Shown here piece by piece: positions 53,751-64,000 of a stretch of DNA of 64,000 bases. Numbering within the stretch: position 1 is the stretch's first letter; each line of letters begins with the position of its first letter. Source of the stretch: Archegozetes longisetosus. Lineage: Eukaryota > Arthropoda > Arachnida > Sarcoptiformes > Trhypochthoniidae. The notes below the pieces were generated by a model. That model worked only from the letters and a program-made list of their open reading frames with translations, searched no databases and had not been told where the DNA came from. A program made the translations under genes and the position numbers. The stretch lies in contig JAEMBT020000002.1 in the NCBI GenBank assembly GCA_018873245.2, positions 8,778,001 through 8,842,000 on the forward strand, given 5' to 3'.

Positions 53751-54909
53751 ATACAGCTTGTTACAAATGTAAGCAGACGTCTTTGAAAGTATCCAGCTCA
53801 GTTTTTTTAAACCGATTTTCATGCGGTTTGTTTCAAAATGGACAAAACGTCCCCAGAAATGTCATATTAAATTTTCACAAATTTATCTCAACAGTCAAAA
53901 ATTTTATTGACAAAATAGTAAATTTTTCCATTGAAAATTAGGTAAGACGAGTGTGATTAAACCTTGCAATAAAAACTGAACCAATTGACCTAGAATCTAA
54001 AGTAAGGTGTCGTTAGAAACCTCTCGCAAACCTAAATAGAGTAATATCACATTTGAGGCCCTAGGACAAAGGGGACAAAGTTGGGCCTAGGTCCCTAGTG
54101 GATGGATCTATGACCGTGCGTTGGGTATCAATATAACCGGAGGCTCGAGTGGAGTTCACATATCAAATATGGTGGTCCTAGGGCTAGGTCTTGAGATTTA
54201 ACTTTATTACTTAAGCATTCTAGTCCATAATATTTAATTGTACCTATTGGCGACTCATTTAACCTAACCACCACGAACCCGATTTAACCTAAGCTAACTA
54301 TAGCGTTAGATCGCTTCACTCAGAACGCTTCTCGTTCCTCACTTCGCGACCTGACGCAATTTTCACTTAGGTTAAATCGGGTTCGTGGTGGTTAGGTTAA
54401 ATGAGTCGCCAATAGGTACAATTAAATATTATGGACTAGAATGCTTAAGTAATAAAGTTAAATCTCAAGACCTAGCCCTAGGACCACCATATTTGATATG
54501 TGAACTCCACTCGAGCCTCCGGTTATATTGATACCCAACGCACGGTCATAGATCCATCCACTAGGGACCTAGGCCCAACTTTGTCCTTTTTGTCCTAGGG
54601 CCCCAAATGTGATATTACTCTATTTAGGTTTGCGAGAGGTTTCTAACGACACCTTACTTTAGATTCTAGGTCAATTGGTTCAGTTTTTATTGCAAGGTTT
54701 AATCACACTCGTCTTACCTAATTTTCAATGGAAAAATTTACTATTTTGTCAATAAAATTTTTGACTGTTGAGATAAATTTGTGAAAATTTAATATGACAT
54801 TTCTGGGGACGTTTTGTCCATTTTGAAACAAACCGCATGAAAATCGGTTTAAAAATAACTGAGCTGGATACTTTCAAAGACGTCTGCTTACATTTGTAAC
54901 AAGCTGTAT
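53751..54909. repeat. Near-perfect palindrome, 543-base arms and 72-base spacer
   Basis: Arm 53751-54293 is the reverse complement of 54366-54909. I see only a handful of differences: near 53809-53816 in a T run, and in the stretch GGCCCTAGGACAAAGGGGAC. The spacer keeps a weaker match (GCGTTAGATCGC against GCGACCTGACGC). Arms contain no clear gene. Parts resemble 50348-50425. It may be a foldback transposon, a recent inverted duplication, or an assembly artefact. Transcription through it would give long double-stranded RNA. Confidence 0.93.
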
Positions 54910-55989
54910 TGGAATCATATATGTTATCAATACAAAAGGATCTGCAAAGTGAGAAGTGATGAAAGATTTGGTCCACCATATAAACCAATAGCAGTTACTA
55001 ACTTTTTTCTTTTATTTAAACTCATTTAAACAAACACTTGATTGTGATTTATATTATTAGTGTGCGTAAAGTGTAAAATCATTAAATTGGATGAAATTCA
55101 TTGTTGAATTCAATATTTTTATTTATTTTAGATAGAAGTCGAATTGAAGAAATAGAATTCAAGTATTAAGTTCTACATAAATTGAATCGTGTAAATAGAC
55201 CTCAACTAATTTTATAAAATAAGATTTTAACCAGTAGCGCAGGCAATCAAATACATTTCAAGTTTTATTTTTTCCCATTTAATCAACTCAATAAAATACC
55301 TTATGTTTGAAAGTGATTTTGTGATAAGTACTTTGACTAATCATTCAGATTTTTATGGAGTTATACTTTGAAAATATTGGTTCTACTCAATTACTTGCCT
55401 TATAACGAAGTTACAAAGATCTAAAAATGGCTTTAATTTCGAAAGTACAGCCTTAGCAAAATGCATAGAAATCAAACAGAGATAATTTACAAATTACACG
55501 TTAACAAGTATACAAGATTAGCCATCAGTTTTTCTAAGTAAAAAATTTTGTTTGAACTAGACTTTACGTGGCCACAAATTTTTCAAATAAGCTTTGTATA
55601 TAAATAAACTACAGCTCAAGCCGAGTTCAAATATATGAAATTTATTCACCCCAAATGTCCGGAACATCGGTAAAAAAATTCTTGAAAATCCGACTAGACT
55701 TTACGTGGCCAGAGAATCCATAGATTAATTTCGTATACAAATAATCTATAACTCATACAGAGTTCAACTATGTAAATTTTATTCACCGCAAATAGCTAGA
55801 ACATCAATATAAAAATTCCCGAAAATTCGATTAGACTTTACGTGGCTAGAGATTTTAGATATAAGCTTTCTATATAAAGAAACTACAACTCAAGCTGAGC
55901 TTATTTTAGCGGGTTACTTTGATCCGACACGGAGAATTTCCAATCAGCTTTCGACATGCTAAGCCGAACCGCTTACCTTATTGAACCAA

Positions 55990-56015
55990 CTAAGCATCGC
56001 CTGAGCGATGCTTAG
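55990..56015. repeat. Perfect hairpin, 11-base arms
   Basis: CTAAGCATCGC, loop CTGA, GCGATGCTTAG. Lies inside the foldback element, just inside its left array. Function unknown. Confidence 0.8.
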
Positions 56016-56238
56016 TGCATCCCCTATGGCGCTTTCAATGATACATTTAGGCCTGACAATACATTTATTAACCAAAATCTTTAACTTAGTTTATATTTAT
56101 AAGTCATATTGCGCCATCACCACAAGAAAACGATTCCCGGATCCAGTGTTTATGAAGCTATACGGATCTAGTTTTGTTCTTTACATCAGTAATGCTACGT
56201 TATTTCATAGTCTTTTCGTTCTTGTCAAGACTTTATTC

Positions 56239-56258
56239 AAATATATATATATATATAT
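56239..56258. repeat. AT dinucleotide microsatellite
   Basis: About ten TA/AT units in the interior of the foldback element. Confidence 0.85.
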
Positions 56259-58518
56259 TTTAACGAGGTACGATTTTAGACCAAGAATCCGTAGAATCTT
56301 AGTTCTCTCATTTTTTCAACTTTTTTGAAGTTTCATCAAAATATATGATCAGAACAGTGAAATTCTATTCATTTCAATCGGTTTGAGTTGAAACTTGATT
56401 CCACAAATTTATTTTGCGGAAATTTTCTATATACTTGATTATTCGAAATTTTTTAACCAATGTTCAAGTCATTTGCGGCAAATGAAATTTGTACATTTGA
56501 ACTCATCTTGAGCTATTAACCTTTGACATGTAAAGAACGATGAAAATAAGTCTATGGGATTCTGGCTATCCATACACCCGGGATCTCATGATATATTTTA
56601 ATAGAGGTCATCATCCTGATCAAAATTGTCAATGGGCCCACCTCTGTATAACTTATAGTTTATCCGCTAGATGTCCTTAAAGTAAACGTTTAAAATGAAT
56701 TTTCGATTTTCTCTAAGGACATTATAGATATCGAAAAACGGGTTTCATAATTGTAATCAGCGTTAAATTCTACATCCAAATCATATATCATATAATAAAA
56801 AATCTTAAAGTGGAAAAATCCGATATAAAATATTTAAAGTCGAATATCTCGAAAAGTATTCGACATTAAAAAAATTGATTTCATATTCGGAATCAGCGTT
56901 AAAAAATACATATATATCAGTTGAAAAGTCAATTTATAAAATAATGAATTTCATCCTGCCATCCATACGGGCATGGAACTGAAAAATCTGCTCTTATGAT
57001 ATCACGGCTCAACCAAGCGAACCAGCTCGCGTCACTTGTCGCCGCCACTTTAGGGGTGTTGAGTGGGGTCCCCACCTATGCATTAATGTATCAATAATAT
57101 CAAATAATTATATCTTATATTATATAATTGATAGTCAGGGTTTGTCAAACTTCTTTATCTCTGAATTCTCTGGCCAAGTAAAGTCTAGTCGTTTTTCGGG
57201 GATTTTTTACCGATGTTCTGATCATTTGCGGTGAATAAAATTTATATATAAGATCTCTGCATGAGTTATAGATTATTTGTATATAAAATTCATGTTTGAA
57301 TTCTCTGACCACGTAAAGTCTAGTCGATTTTTCGGGAATTTTTACCGATGTTCTGGTCATTTGCGGTGAATAAAATTTATATATTTGAACTCAGTTTGAG
57401 TTATACATTATTTATATACAAAGCTTATGTCGAAAATCTCTGGGCATGTAAAGTCTAGTTCAACCAATTTTTCTCACATCGATCTGAACGTAAACCTTAT
57501 AATCTTATGTCTATCGTTTAAGCGTCAGAGTTTTTATCATCAAGTTAATGAAAGGCAAAACTTTGAAACATAACTTTAATGAATAGATTTTTAAAATAAT
57601 TATGATGTCTCATTTTTATTCACTTCTAGTCTTATTTTTTGATCAAACAATAGATGTAACAAAACTTGAGTTTTAGGAATAGGAACAGAATATATTAAGT
57701 ACAGAGAAACATAAAAATTCACTTCATTTTGCAATTTATTCTGAATATATCTAAGAATTTTTCGCATATAAAAAATTATATTATCTCTAGAAATAATTAT
57801 CATATGATTGAGAAAAAACCTTTGAAAAAACTATTTAATTGTTCACAATTAAAGTTATTTTTGAATAAAGTCAAATCAATATTGCAATCGTACAAAGTTA
57901 TGATTGAGATCTGAACTTATTTTACTTTGACTAATAGATTAAACATTTGATAGGCAGAAAATTTAAGAGTTCAAACTTAAAAATGACTTGAGAGATAACC
58001 TGTTTCTAATATTAAGCAAAAACCTAAGGCTGTTCTTTCGAAATCAAAGCCAAATATTTTCACGCATTAACTCATTGCAAAGTTAATCATTCAAATTCCA
58101 ATATTTTGTTATATATTTAATTAATTCGATGAAAGTCTCAGTTTTAGATAATCGGAATCAATCGAAGAATCAAACATTTATTTAGTAAACATCCAGACTA
58201 ATACCATTTGATTGTGAGTTATATTTTCATTTGGTTTTTATTCTAAACCTGAAATCGAATTTATAGTAAACAAGAGTTACACAAAACCAACAGCAGTATT
58301 GACTGCAAAGCTTTTAAAAATCTCATAGAATTGTGATTCAAAGTGAACAAATACGATTTGAACTGGCTCTATCAAGTATGAGCTATAAATTAAATGAATC
58401 GATCAATAACTTCACACTAGAGCGAAAACTAATCAATGAGTCAGAAAATAATTTATTTTGCTTTCGTATAGAAATTAACATATTCTCACTACTTAAAAGC
58501 TATTGTTGAGTAAAGTAT

Positions 58519-60517
58519 CTACAATATTTTATTTAATTCTTCAATCAATTGATTGCGCGGAATAACATTCTGAAAAGAAAGTTTTAGAAATCGATCAATA
58601 GTTTGAAAATCAATTTAGTGTCAATCAAATACAGCATATTTAATTAGTGAAAAACAAAGCTCAAAATGTTCGTACCTCTTGTCGAGATTTTACGTTACGA
58701 ATTTTGACAATTCCTTGTTTGAGTTCGTCTTCACCGATAATTATTGCGAATGGAATTCCCTTACTTTCACAATATTGCAACTGAGTCAATAGGCGCGGAC
58801 TGTTCTTAAAAGAATGTTCTGCTCTTATTCTTGCGTCCCACAACTGGGTGATTAGTTTCATTCTTTCTTCTGTCATGTTTTTGCCGATTGAGGCAATGAA
58901 ACACTGCGTCGGGTATACTTCTTCGTCAGTCATTTGTTTCTCAATTATTGTCAAAATTCTTTCAATACCAATACTGATTCCAACACACGGAACATCATGT
59001 TTATGATTATCAGACAAGAGCCTAACCAGATCGTCATATCGACCACCGGCAGCAATACTTCCAAACTCTATATCATCTTGAGTTAGAACTGTTTCATAAA
59101 TAACTCCTGTATAGTAATCGAGTCCTCGTGCGAGACTTAAATCGAATCGAATGTTCTCATTTATATTGAGTGACTCGCAATACTTGAACAACAATTTTAT
59201 TGCATTTAATCCTTCTTTAGATATTTGGTTTGCGCCTAAATCTCCAGTTAGCAACTGGTCAACTAACTCAACAGATCCATTAAGTCGAACGAATTGTCCA
59301 ATTCGATCAGCGACTGATTCCTCTAATCCTTTTTGAGCACACATTTCATTTTTGACTTCATCCCAGCTACACTAAAAGGGATATCAAAAAATCAATTTAT
59401 TAAGTAATGTTTGATTTAATGACTAATGTGAGTAGACTATTGATTTACTTTATCCAGTTTATCAATAGCTGAACAGATAGTCTTGAATTTATGCTGAGGA
59501 ACCCCACACACTCGAAACAAACCATTTAGAATTTGTCTATGATTTACCTGAAAAATAGCGGAATAACTATATTATTTTCACATTTTATTTATTCATTACT
59601 TACATACCTTCATAATGAATGGTTTTATATCGAGTTCATTAAGTATTTCATGAACGATTCGCAAACATTCCACATCTGGAACCATTGGATCGAATTGACC
59701 GGCGATATCAAAGTCCTTTAGAATTAGAGTTCTTTAATTAAATGAATTCAGTAAGTTATAAATTTAAAGCTACTCTGTAGAAGTTATAAGAAGCGACTCA
59801 CACATTGATAAAATTCTCTAAATCTTCCTTTGGCTATCGATGGATTATCACGCCGATACACTTTCCCGATTTGATACTTTTCATATTTGTTGTCTTGTTT
59901 TGTGCCAAATACCTGGCAAATGGAACAGTCAAATCGTATCGAAGAGATAGTAGTTCTCCACCTATAACAAAATATTTAAATAATTGAAAATTAATAGAAT
60001 ATCAAAAAGCAAATCTTAACACTAATTAATGAAATTAAGTTTTGAGATGATTAGTAATAACTATGAAAACTTCAAAGTTAAGACTGATAGAGACCTTGAT
60101 CTGTGAGATCGTAAACCAATTTGTATTCTTCTCCGTATGTTCCAGTCAATGTTTCTTTCAGTTCGCAAACTGGTGTATCAAAAGCTTGCCCACCATGACG
60201 CCGAAAACATTCACTTATTATATCGAAAACTCTTTGCCTCACAGCCATCTGTTTCGGTTCAAAGTCTCGCATCCCTTTTGGTGTCTTAAGATAAAACTTT
60301 TTATTTTCATCTTCTTCTTTGTTGTCTTCTTGCGTTAAATTTGCTTTAGATGAAAAGAGTTTTGGCAATTGTTTGATCTTATGGTTTGAAGAAAAAATTG
60401 TCATTTCATTAAATCAAAACAAACTGTAATGTAATTCACAAATACCTTTGAATAATAAATTGGTTTTAATGAAATGCGGCTTAGCTTAAATGCGCAAAAC
60501 GTTAGTGGACACATCAT
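58519..60517 (-). CDS. HisRS: Histidyl-tRNA synthetase with an apparent one-base frameshift
   Basis: Class II synthetase charging tRNA-His. Exons in coding order: 60517-60446, 60377-60095, 59961-59802, 59715-59608, 59547-59449, 59371-58676, 58569-58519. Motifs: [31 protein letters not shown], the motif 2 region KVYRRDNP with [26 protein letters not shown] (HisA motif) and [10 protein letters not shown], then the anticodon-binding domain. Exon 3 is one base short: [15 protein letters not shown] is read in one frame and [12 protein letters not shown] in the next, with the break near 59889-59894. With one base restored the product would be about 489 residues. The first exon ([19 protein letters not shown]) looks mitochondrial. 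A second ATG at 60404 lies in intron 1 and gives another start. No WHEP domain was found. Confidence 0.92.
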
Positions 60518-60821
60518 TTAATTAATTCTACATTCACTTTAGTAGTTTAGATTATTATCACAATTAAGTAATTTATTTAAAAAGTATTGTTTACAGTGAT
60601 TGCATTATTATTTTGAGTTTGAGTGTTTGCCGCCAGTTTAGAGCACATCACACGACGCTATAACAGCATTGCCTCAATCAAAACATTTTGATTGAAGTTT
60701 CACTCAACCTAACACTAAGTGATCACTCTAACAACTGTTTAATAATTATATAACTATTAATTCTTGTTTAATTGGTCTATTATTTCGATTCTATAATAAC
60801 TTGCATTCACATTTGTCGAAA
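60518..60821. promoter_or_regulatory. Divergent promoter of histidyl-tRNA synthetase and MCTS1
   Basis: 304 bases separate the two divergent start codons, both of translation genes. A GC-richer island (GCCGCCAGTTTAGAGC near 60629) stands out of AT-rich flanks. Assigned from arrangement; no defined element recognised. Confidence 0.45.
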
Positions 60822-61677
60822 ATGTTCAAAAAGTAAGAAAATGATCAAATTATATTATTTTAACCATTGTTGAACTCATTCTAATATCATATTTAAATAA
60901 CTATAATATAAATGAATAATAGATTCGATGAGAGCAACGTCTCAGGTGTGACTCAACTCAAGTCTACAGTTCAAAAGGCAATTAAAGCAAAACTTATCGA
61001 ACAATTTCCATACATCACTGATTACATCGATGAGATAATGCCCAAAAAAGAGTCTATAAGAACAGTTAAATGGTATCAAGTCTATTGGTTTTAGCTTTCA
61101 TTCATAACTTATATTGTACTTGTATTGATAGTCACGAACACATCGAAGTAGTGGTCGGTCCGAACGGCGATCACTTGTTCTTTAGGCAAAGAGATGGTCC
61201 ATATTTACCAACTTTAAGACTAATACATAAATGTGAGCAAAAATAAGTTGTTTCACTGTATTTTTCATATAGAAATATCTGTAATTTACGAATAATGGAA
61301 TTGTGTTCTTAACGAATATCAGATCCGTTTATATGTCCACTAATGCAGGTGGACAGTGGGGCCATTACTTTTGTATTGAGTGGCGCTAATATTATGTGTC
61401 CTGGACTTACATCAAGAGGTGCTATTATGACACCCAATTTGCCTGTCAATTCTGTCGTCACTGTCATCGCTGAAGGCAAACAACACGCGCTTTCAGTTGG
61501 AATACTCAAAATGTCAACTAACGATATGTAAATTTTTTTTCTAACTTTATCTCTATTCAACTTAAATCTAATCGTTGTTTCATTCATTGATTTAGTGCTA
61601 AAATAAATCGCGGAGTTGCTATCGAAAACGTTCACTTTTTAAATGACGGCCTTTGGAGACTGAAGCCTATTAAGTAG
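60822..61677 (+). CDS. MCTS1: MCTS1 (MCT-1), translation reinitiation and recycling factor
   Basis: Works with DENR on 40S ribosomes in reinitiation and recycling. Exons 60822-60832, 60923-61072, 61132-61232, 61323-61527 and 61596-61677 join to 182 residues (human 181). The first coding exon is only 11 bases (MFK plus two bases). Family blocks: [28 protein letters not shown], then the PUA domain [57 protein letters not shown] at 61705-61710. Confidence 0.97.
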
Positions 61678-63088
61678 ATTTAACTTAAATTATTAGGTTT
61701 TCATAATAAATTGTCTTTGAATTAATTTTTGACAATTTTGCATAAAACTTGTTTGGAATAAATTTTACATCCCTTGTACCAGAACTTTACATGAAATAAA
61801 CGGTTGATCTAATGAAAATTTAAGTTTTTGGGTTGCTCCAACTATAAATCCAAGTCTAACATTTGAAAGGAGAGTTCCGCGGCCCCATAGACCTCGGCCC
61901 CAACCTCCGATTTTGTTGATATTTTTTATACTGATAAAGAGGCTAAAATTAATGATAGTTTCTGCTTATGACTTTGAGCTTCAACCTATATTAAATATGC
62001 TAGAAATTTTCAAAGCTCAAAAATTCAAAATTCAATTACAAGAAAACCGTTGAAGATTTTTGAATTTTTTTTCACTAAAAATATCAGTATAATCAATAAT
62101 TTTTACCACCAAAATATAAAACTTATTGATCCAGAGATTAAAATTTTATAATGAAAAAAATATTTGAAATTTTTTTAAAATATGGCGCCCCAAAAGACCC
62201 AAATAAAAAATCAAAGAATTTGTAAGATCTAATCGTAAACTTTATTTTTATTCAAAGATCGGGTTGGGTCTTTTGGAGTGCCATAGTTAAAAAGACGAAA
62301 ATCTTTCAATAATATTTTAAGTCGTTTTTTATGTAGATCAATGTTTAAAATATTTTTTAGATCAATCTTTACTCAAAATCTTATTCAAACACAAGGTTTC
62401 TGTGAAGGAAACATTGATCATTCTCTTGTAATTCATTTTTGAACGTCTAAACCCTGAAAATTCAAACAACACATTGTAGACTTTGACATCAAAATTAATA
62501 CACAAACTACTTTCGATTTTGATCAGATTCAATTTAATGAAATTCATAATAGTCAAAGTTTCCAAAAGTAGACTGATCTTATTGTTCTATAAAAAAATTA
62601 GTTTATACATGTATGAGGGGCCGGGGCCAATGTCATTTAGGAACTCCTCTTTTGCGTTAGATCCCTATTCATAATTACATATAACCCAAGCTTATAAGTT
62701 TGACGAATTATCTTGTAATTTATAACCAGTACTCAACAGTCAAACTACCAGAAAATGATTGTCAACTTATTAAATAATCAGAACAGTTTAGTTTAAGAGT
62801 TGTTTTATTTGTGAATTTCATAAATTGAGTCAAATATTTACATCTTCATAACTTATTAATTTTATTACAAATAGTAAAATGTAAATTAATGCTTAATTAT
62901 TAATATTAATCTAAATTAGTATACAATATGGTATTCAAAAAACAGATTGCAATTACAATTGATTTATGTGTGGGTAAAGTGAATATCAATAAGTCGTTCA
63001 TTTTGTAGTAAAGAACTAGTGAGAAAACAATGCTTCTCATCTAATGACAAGTCTTTCCAAAGTGGATGGAATTATTCTTCACTAGAGT
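61678..63088. other. Spacer between MCTS1 and the KCTD5-type gene
   Basis: Contains the 3' ends of two convergent genes and a possible inverted-repeat element (61865-62653), listed separately. Otherwise AT-rich with no gene seen. Confidence 0.55.
61865..62653. repeat. Possible degenerate inverted-repeat element
   Basis: GAAAGGAGAGTTCC at the left is mirrored by GGAACTCCTCTTTT at the right, both next to GGCCCC-rich runs. Inside, TATGGCGCCCCAAAAGACCC (62181-62200, plus two A) pairs with its near complement at 62264-62285 (20 of 22 positions). GC-rich ends in AT-rich surroundings suggest an inserted element. No coding capacity. Confidence 0.4.
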
Positions 63089-63545
63089 TCACATATTAGC
63101 AGCTTTTTGTTGAATCAACTAATTTCAATTTAAATCAAATTAAACTTTGGTTTTCCAAATAAATAGGTAAATAAATTGAATTCAAACAACTGAATTCAGA
63201 CAATTGATTAATCGAATGATACCTTCGCTCGATCTGATGGTCCGATTTTTCGTTCGGCTGCATTTGACACAGAATTGGGATACTCTCGTGAAACAACACA
63301 CAAGAACTCTGCCTGTTCTTCATAGTTATAATTAGATCCTATATTAATCAATTGTTCGAATTTCCAGCCATCAGATAGTGTTGACACCACATGCGTTAGC
63401 TCGTCTTCATGGCATTGAAGTACTCGATACACATGTTTTCGAGTGTCAACCTTATTATTTTTACCACTATTACGATCTGCTATTCTTTGTTTTAATAATT
63501 TAATTAATTCAGTTATATTATAGAATTCCGCCTCTTCTAGAACGC
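63089..63545 (-). CDS. inc: Insomniac / KCTD2-5-17 type BTB protein, last two exons (partial)
   Basis: C-terminal part of a KCTD2/5/17 homologue, an adaptor for cullin-3 ubiquitin ligase; the Drosophila member insomniac controls sleep. Exons 63545-63223 and 63118-63089. The first begins at the end of the BTB domain ([20 protein letters not shown]), then [40 protein letters not shown] and [14 protein letters not shown], ending DRAK at a GTATCA donor. The last exon codes only LIQQKAANM and a stop, matching the AKILQERGSRM-type end of the family. The 5' exons with the rest of the BTB domain lie beyond the right edge. Confidence 0.92.
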
Positions 63546-64000
63546 CTGAAAAATATCAACAAATTGCTTAATGAATTTAGTGTTTGCTTAAATGCAGTCA
63601 GAAATAGGATCAACTCTGAGTAAAAACAATTGAATATTTTGAAACTTTAGGAAAAACTCAATTAAATATTAAATTAATGAAATGAAATTTTTCTTGTCTC
63701 TGAATGCAATGCATGTTTTGATAAATGGATATGCAGAATAAGATAAGAAATAAAGCTTTTATACTAATTTTGCATCTCATGCTCGTATCAGTCTACCAAT
63801 ATACAGTACTTGAACCAATCTAACATTTAGACCAAAATATCCGATAAGCCCGTTCACAAGATCATTTTTATAGTGGAACGAGACTAAAGAGCATTATTTG
63901 GTAGGGATTTTGAGTGAAAAACGCTCTTAAACTAGATAATAAATTTATATATCAAATCAAACTTGGTGCCAATATTCTAAGCTGGAAATACAGCAATCGT
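63546..64000. other. Intron of the KCTD5-type gene
   Basis: AT-rich sequence upstream of the exon that starts at 63545. No further exon of the gene and no repeat seen before the window edge. Confidence 0.6.

Larger units (their letters stand above)
55552..57463. mobile_element. Foldback element with inverted arrays of about 135-base units
   Basis: Left end (about 55552-55910) holds two full and one partial tandem unit, each starting GACTAGACTTTACGTGGCC or a variant and containing TTATTCACCGCAAATG-like sequence. Right end (about 57130-57463) holds two to three units in reverse order and orientation. Outer ends TTGAACTAGACTTTAC mirror each other exactly. A degenerate unit lies near 56390-56540. 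The interior has an 11-base-arm hairpin and an AT microsatellite, but no transposase that I recognise. It resembles a foldback-type element. Confidence 0.8.
49226..58518. other. 9.3 kb repeat-rich region without host genes
   Basis: No host gene recognised between WIPI3 and histidyl-tRNA synthetase. It holds a mariner remnant, four inverted-repeat structures and a family of short motifs, listed separately. About 49226-50280, 50440-51100 and 57464-58518 show only AT-rich sequence that I cannot assign. Confidence 0.6.

Noticed and set aside
54749..54988. 79-codon frame in the right palindrome arm
   Set aside because: The same stretch in the left arm is broken by the indel, so coding pressure is not supported.
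55552..55910. Possible CRISPR-like repeat array
   Set aside because: Units are about 135 bases, adjacent without spacers, in a eukaryotic genome, and mirrored at 57130-57463.
56008..56328. 106-codon frame inside the foldback element
   Set aside because: It includes the AT microsatellite and the hairpin and has no transposase motif. Probably chance.
57063..57075. GTGGGGTCCCCAC palindrome
   Set aside because: Too short to interpret without other copies.

Overview
This is a eukaryotic nuclear window, AT-rich (roughly two thirds A+T by eye). Its intron-containing genes lie close together on both strands. Many introns are about 45-90 bases long, with a few of 1-3.6 kb. The gene set (a single GW182-type gawky, a long myosin XV, an insomniac/KCTD5-type BTB protein, GID8, MCTS1) fits an invertebrate, most likely an arthropod; a mite or another compact-genome arthropod is my guess. 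I reconstructed the exons by hand from splice sites, reading frame and remembered family alignments. Nothing was confirmed by a search.

Layout. 59-6041 (-): gawky/TNRC6, the GW182 scaffold of miRNA silencing. 6042-10748: no gene recognised. 10749-13546 (+): serine hydroxymethyltransferase. 13778-14532 (-): GID8, convergent with it. 15020-17062 (+): a single-exon Sen1/senataxin-like protein that stops after the first helicase half. 17397-17495 (-): tRNA-Ile(UAU) with an intron. 18175-40920 (+): an unconventional myosin XV with 34 coding exons and about 3222 residues. 41174-42927 (-): ALG1. 43140-44558 (+): an ANKRD54-like ankyrin protein, divergent from ALG1. 45108-46229 (-): mitochondrial enoyl-CoA hydratase, first exon not found. 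47432-49225 (+): WIPI3/WDR45B autophagy propeller. 49226-58518: 9.3 kb without host genes, filled with transposon debris and large inverted repeats. 58519-60517 (-): histidyl-tRNA synthetase. 60822-61677 (+): MCTS1, divergent from it. 63089-63545 (-): 3' exons of an insomniac/KCTD5-type gene that runs off the right edge.

How the genes relate. They are a mix of housekeeping and regulatory functions (translation, one-carbon metabolism, N-glycosylation, fatty-acid oxidation, autophagy, ubiquitin ligases, miRNA silencing) with no operon logic. Several neighbours are divergent with 210-490 bp between starts, so shared promoters are plausible.

Main points for a second look. (1) An almost perfect inverted repeat with 543-base arms at 53751-54909, beside two other foldback elements. 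(2) A one-base frameshift in a conserved part of the histidyl-tRNA synthetase. (3) The helicase-like protein that lacks its second half and has altered ATPase motifs. (4) A GC-AG intron and a three-copy short motif in myosin XV. (5) A small transposon family inserted in introns of both gawky and SHMT.
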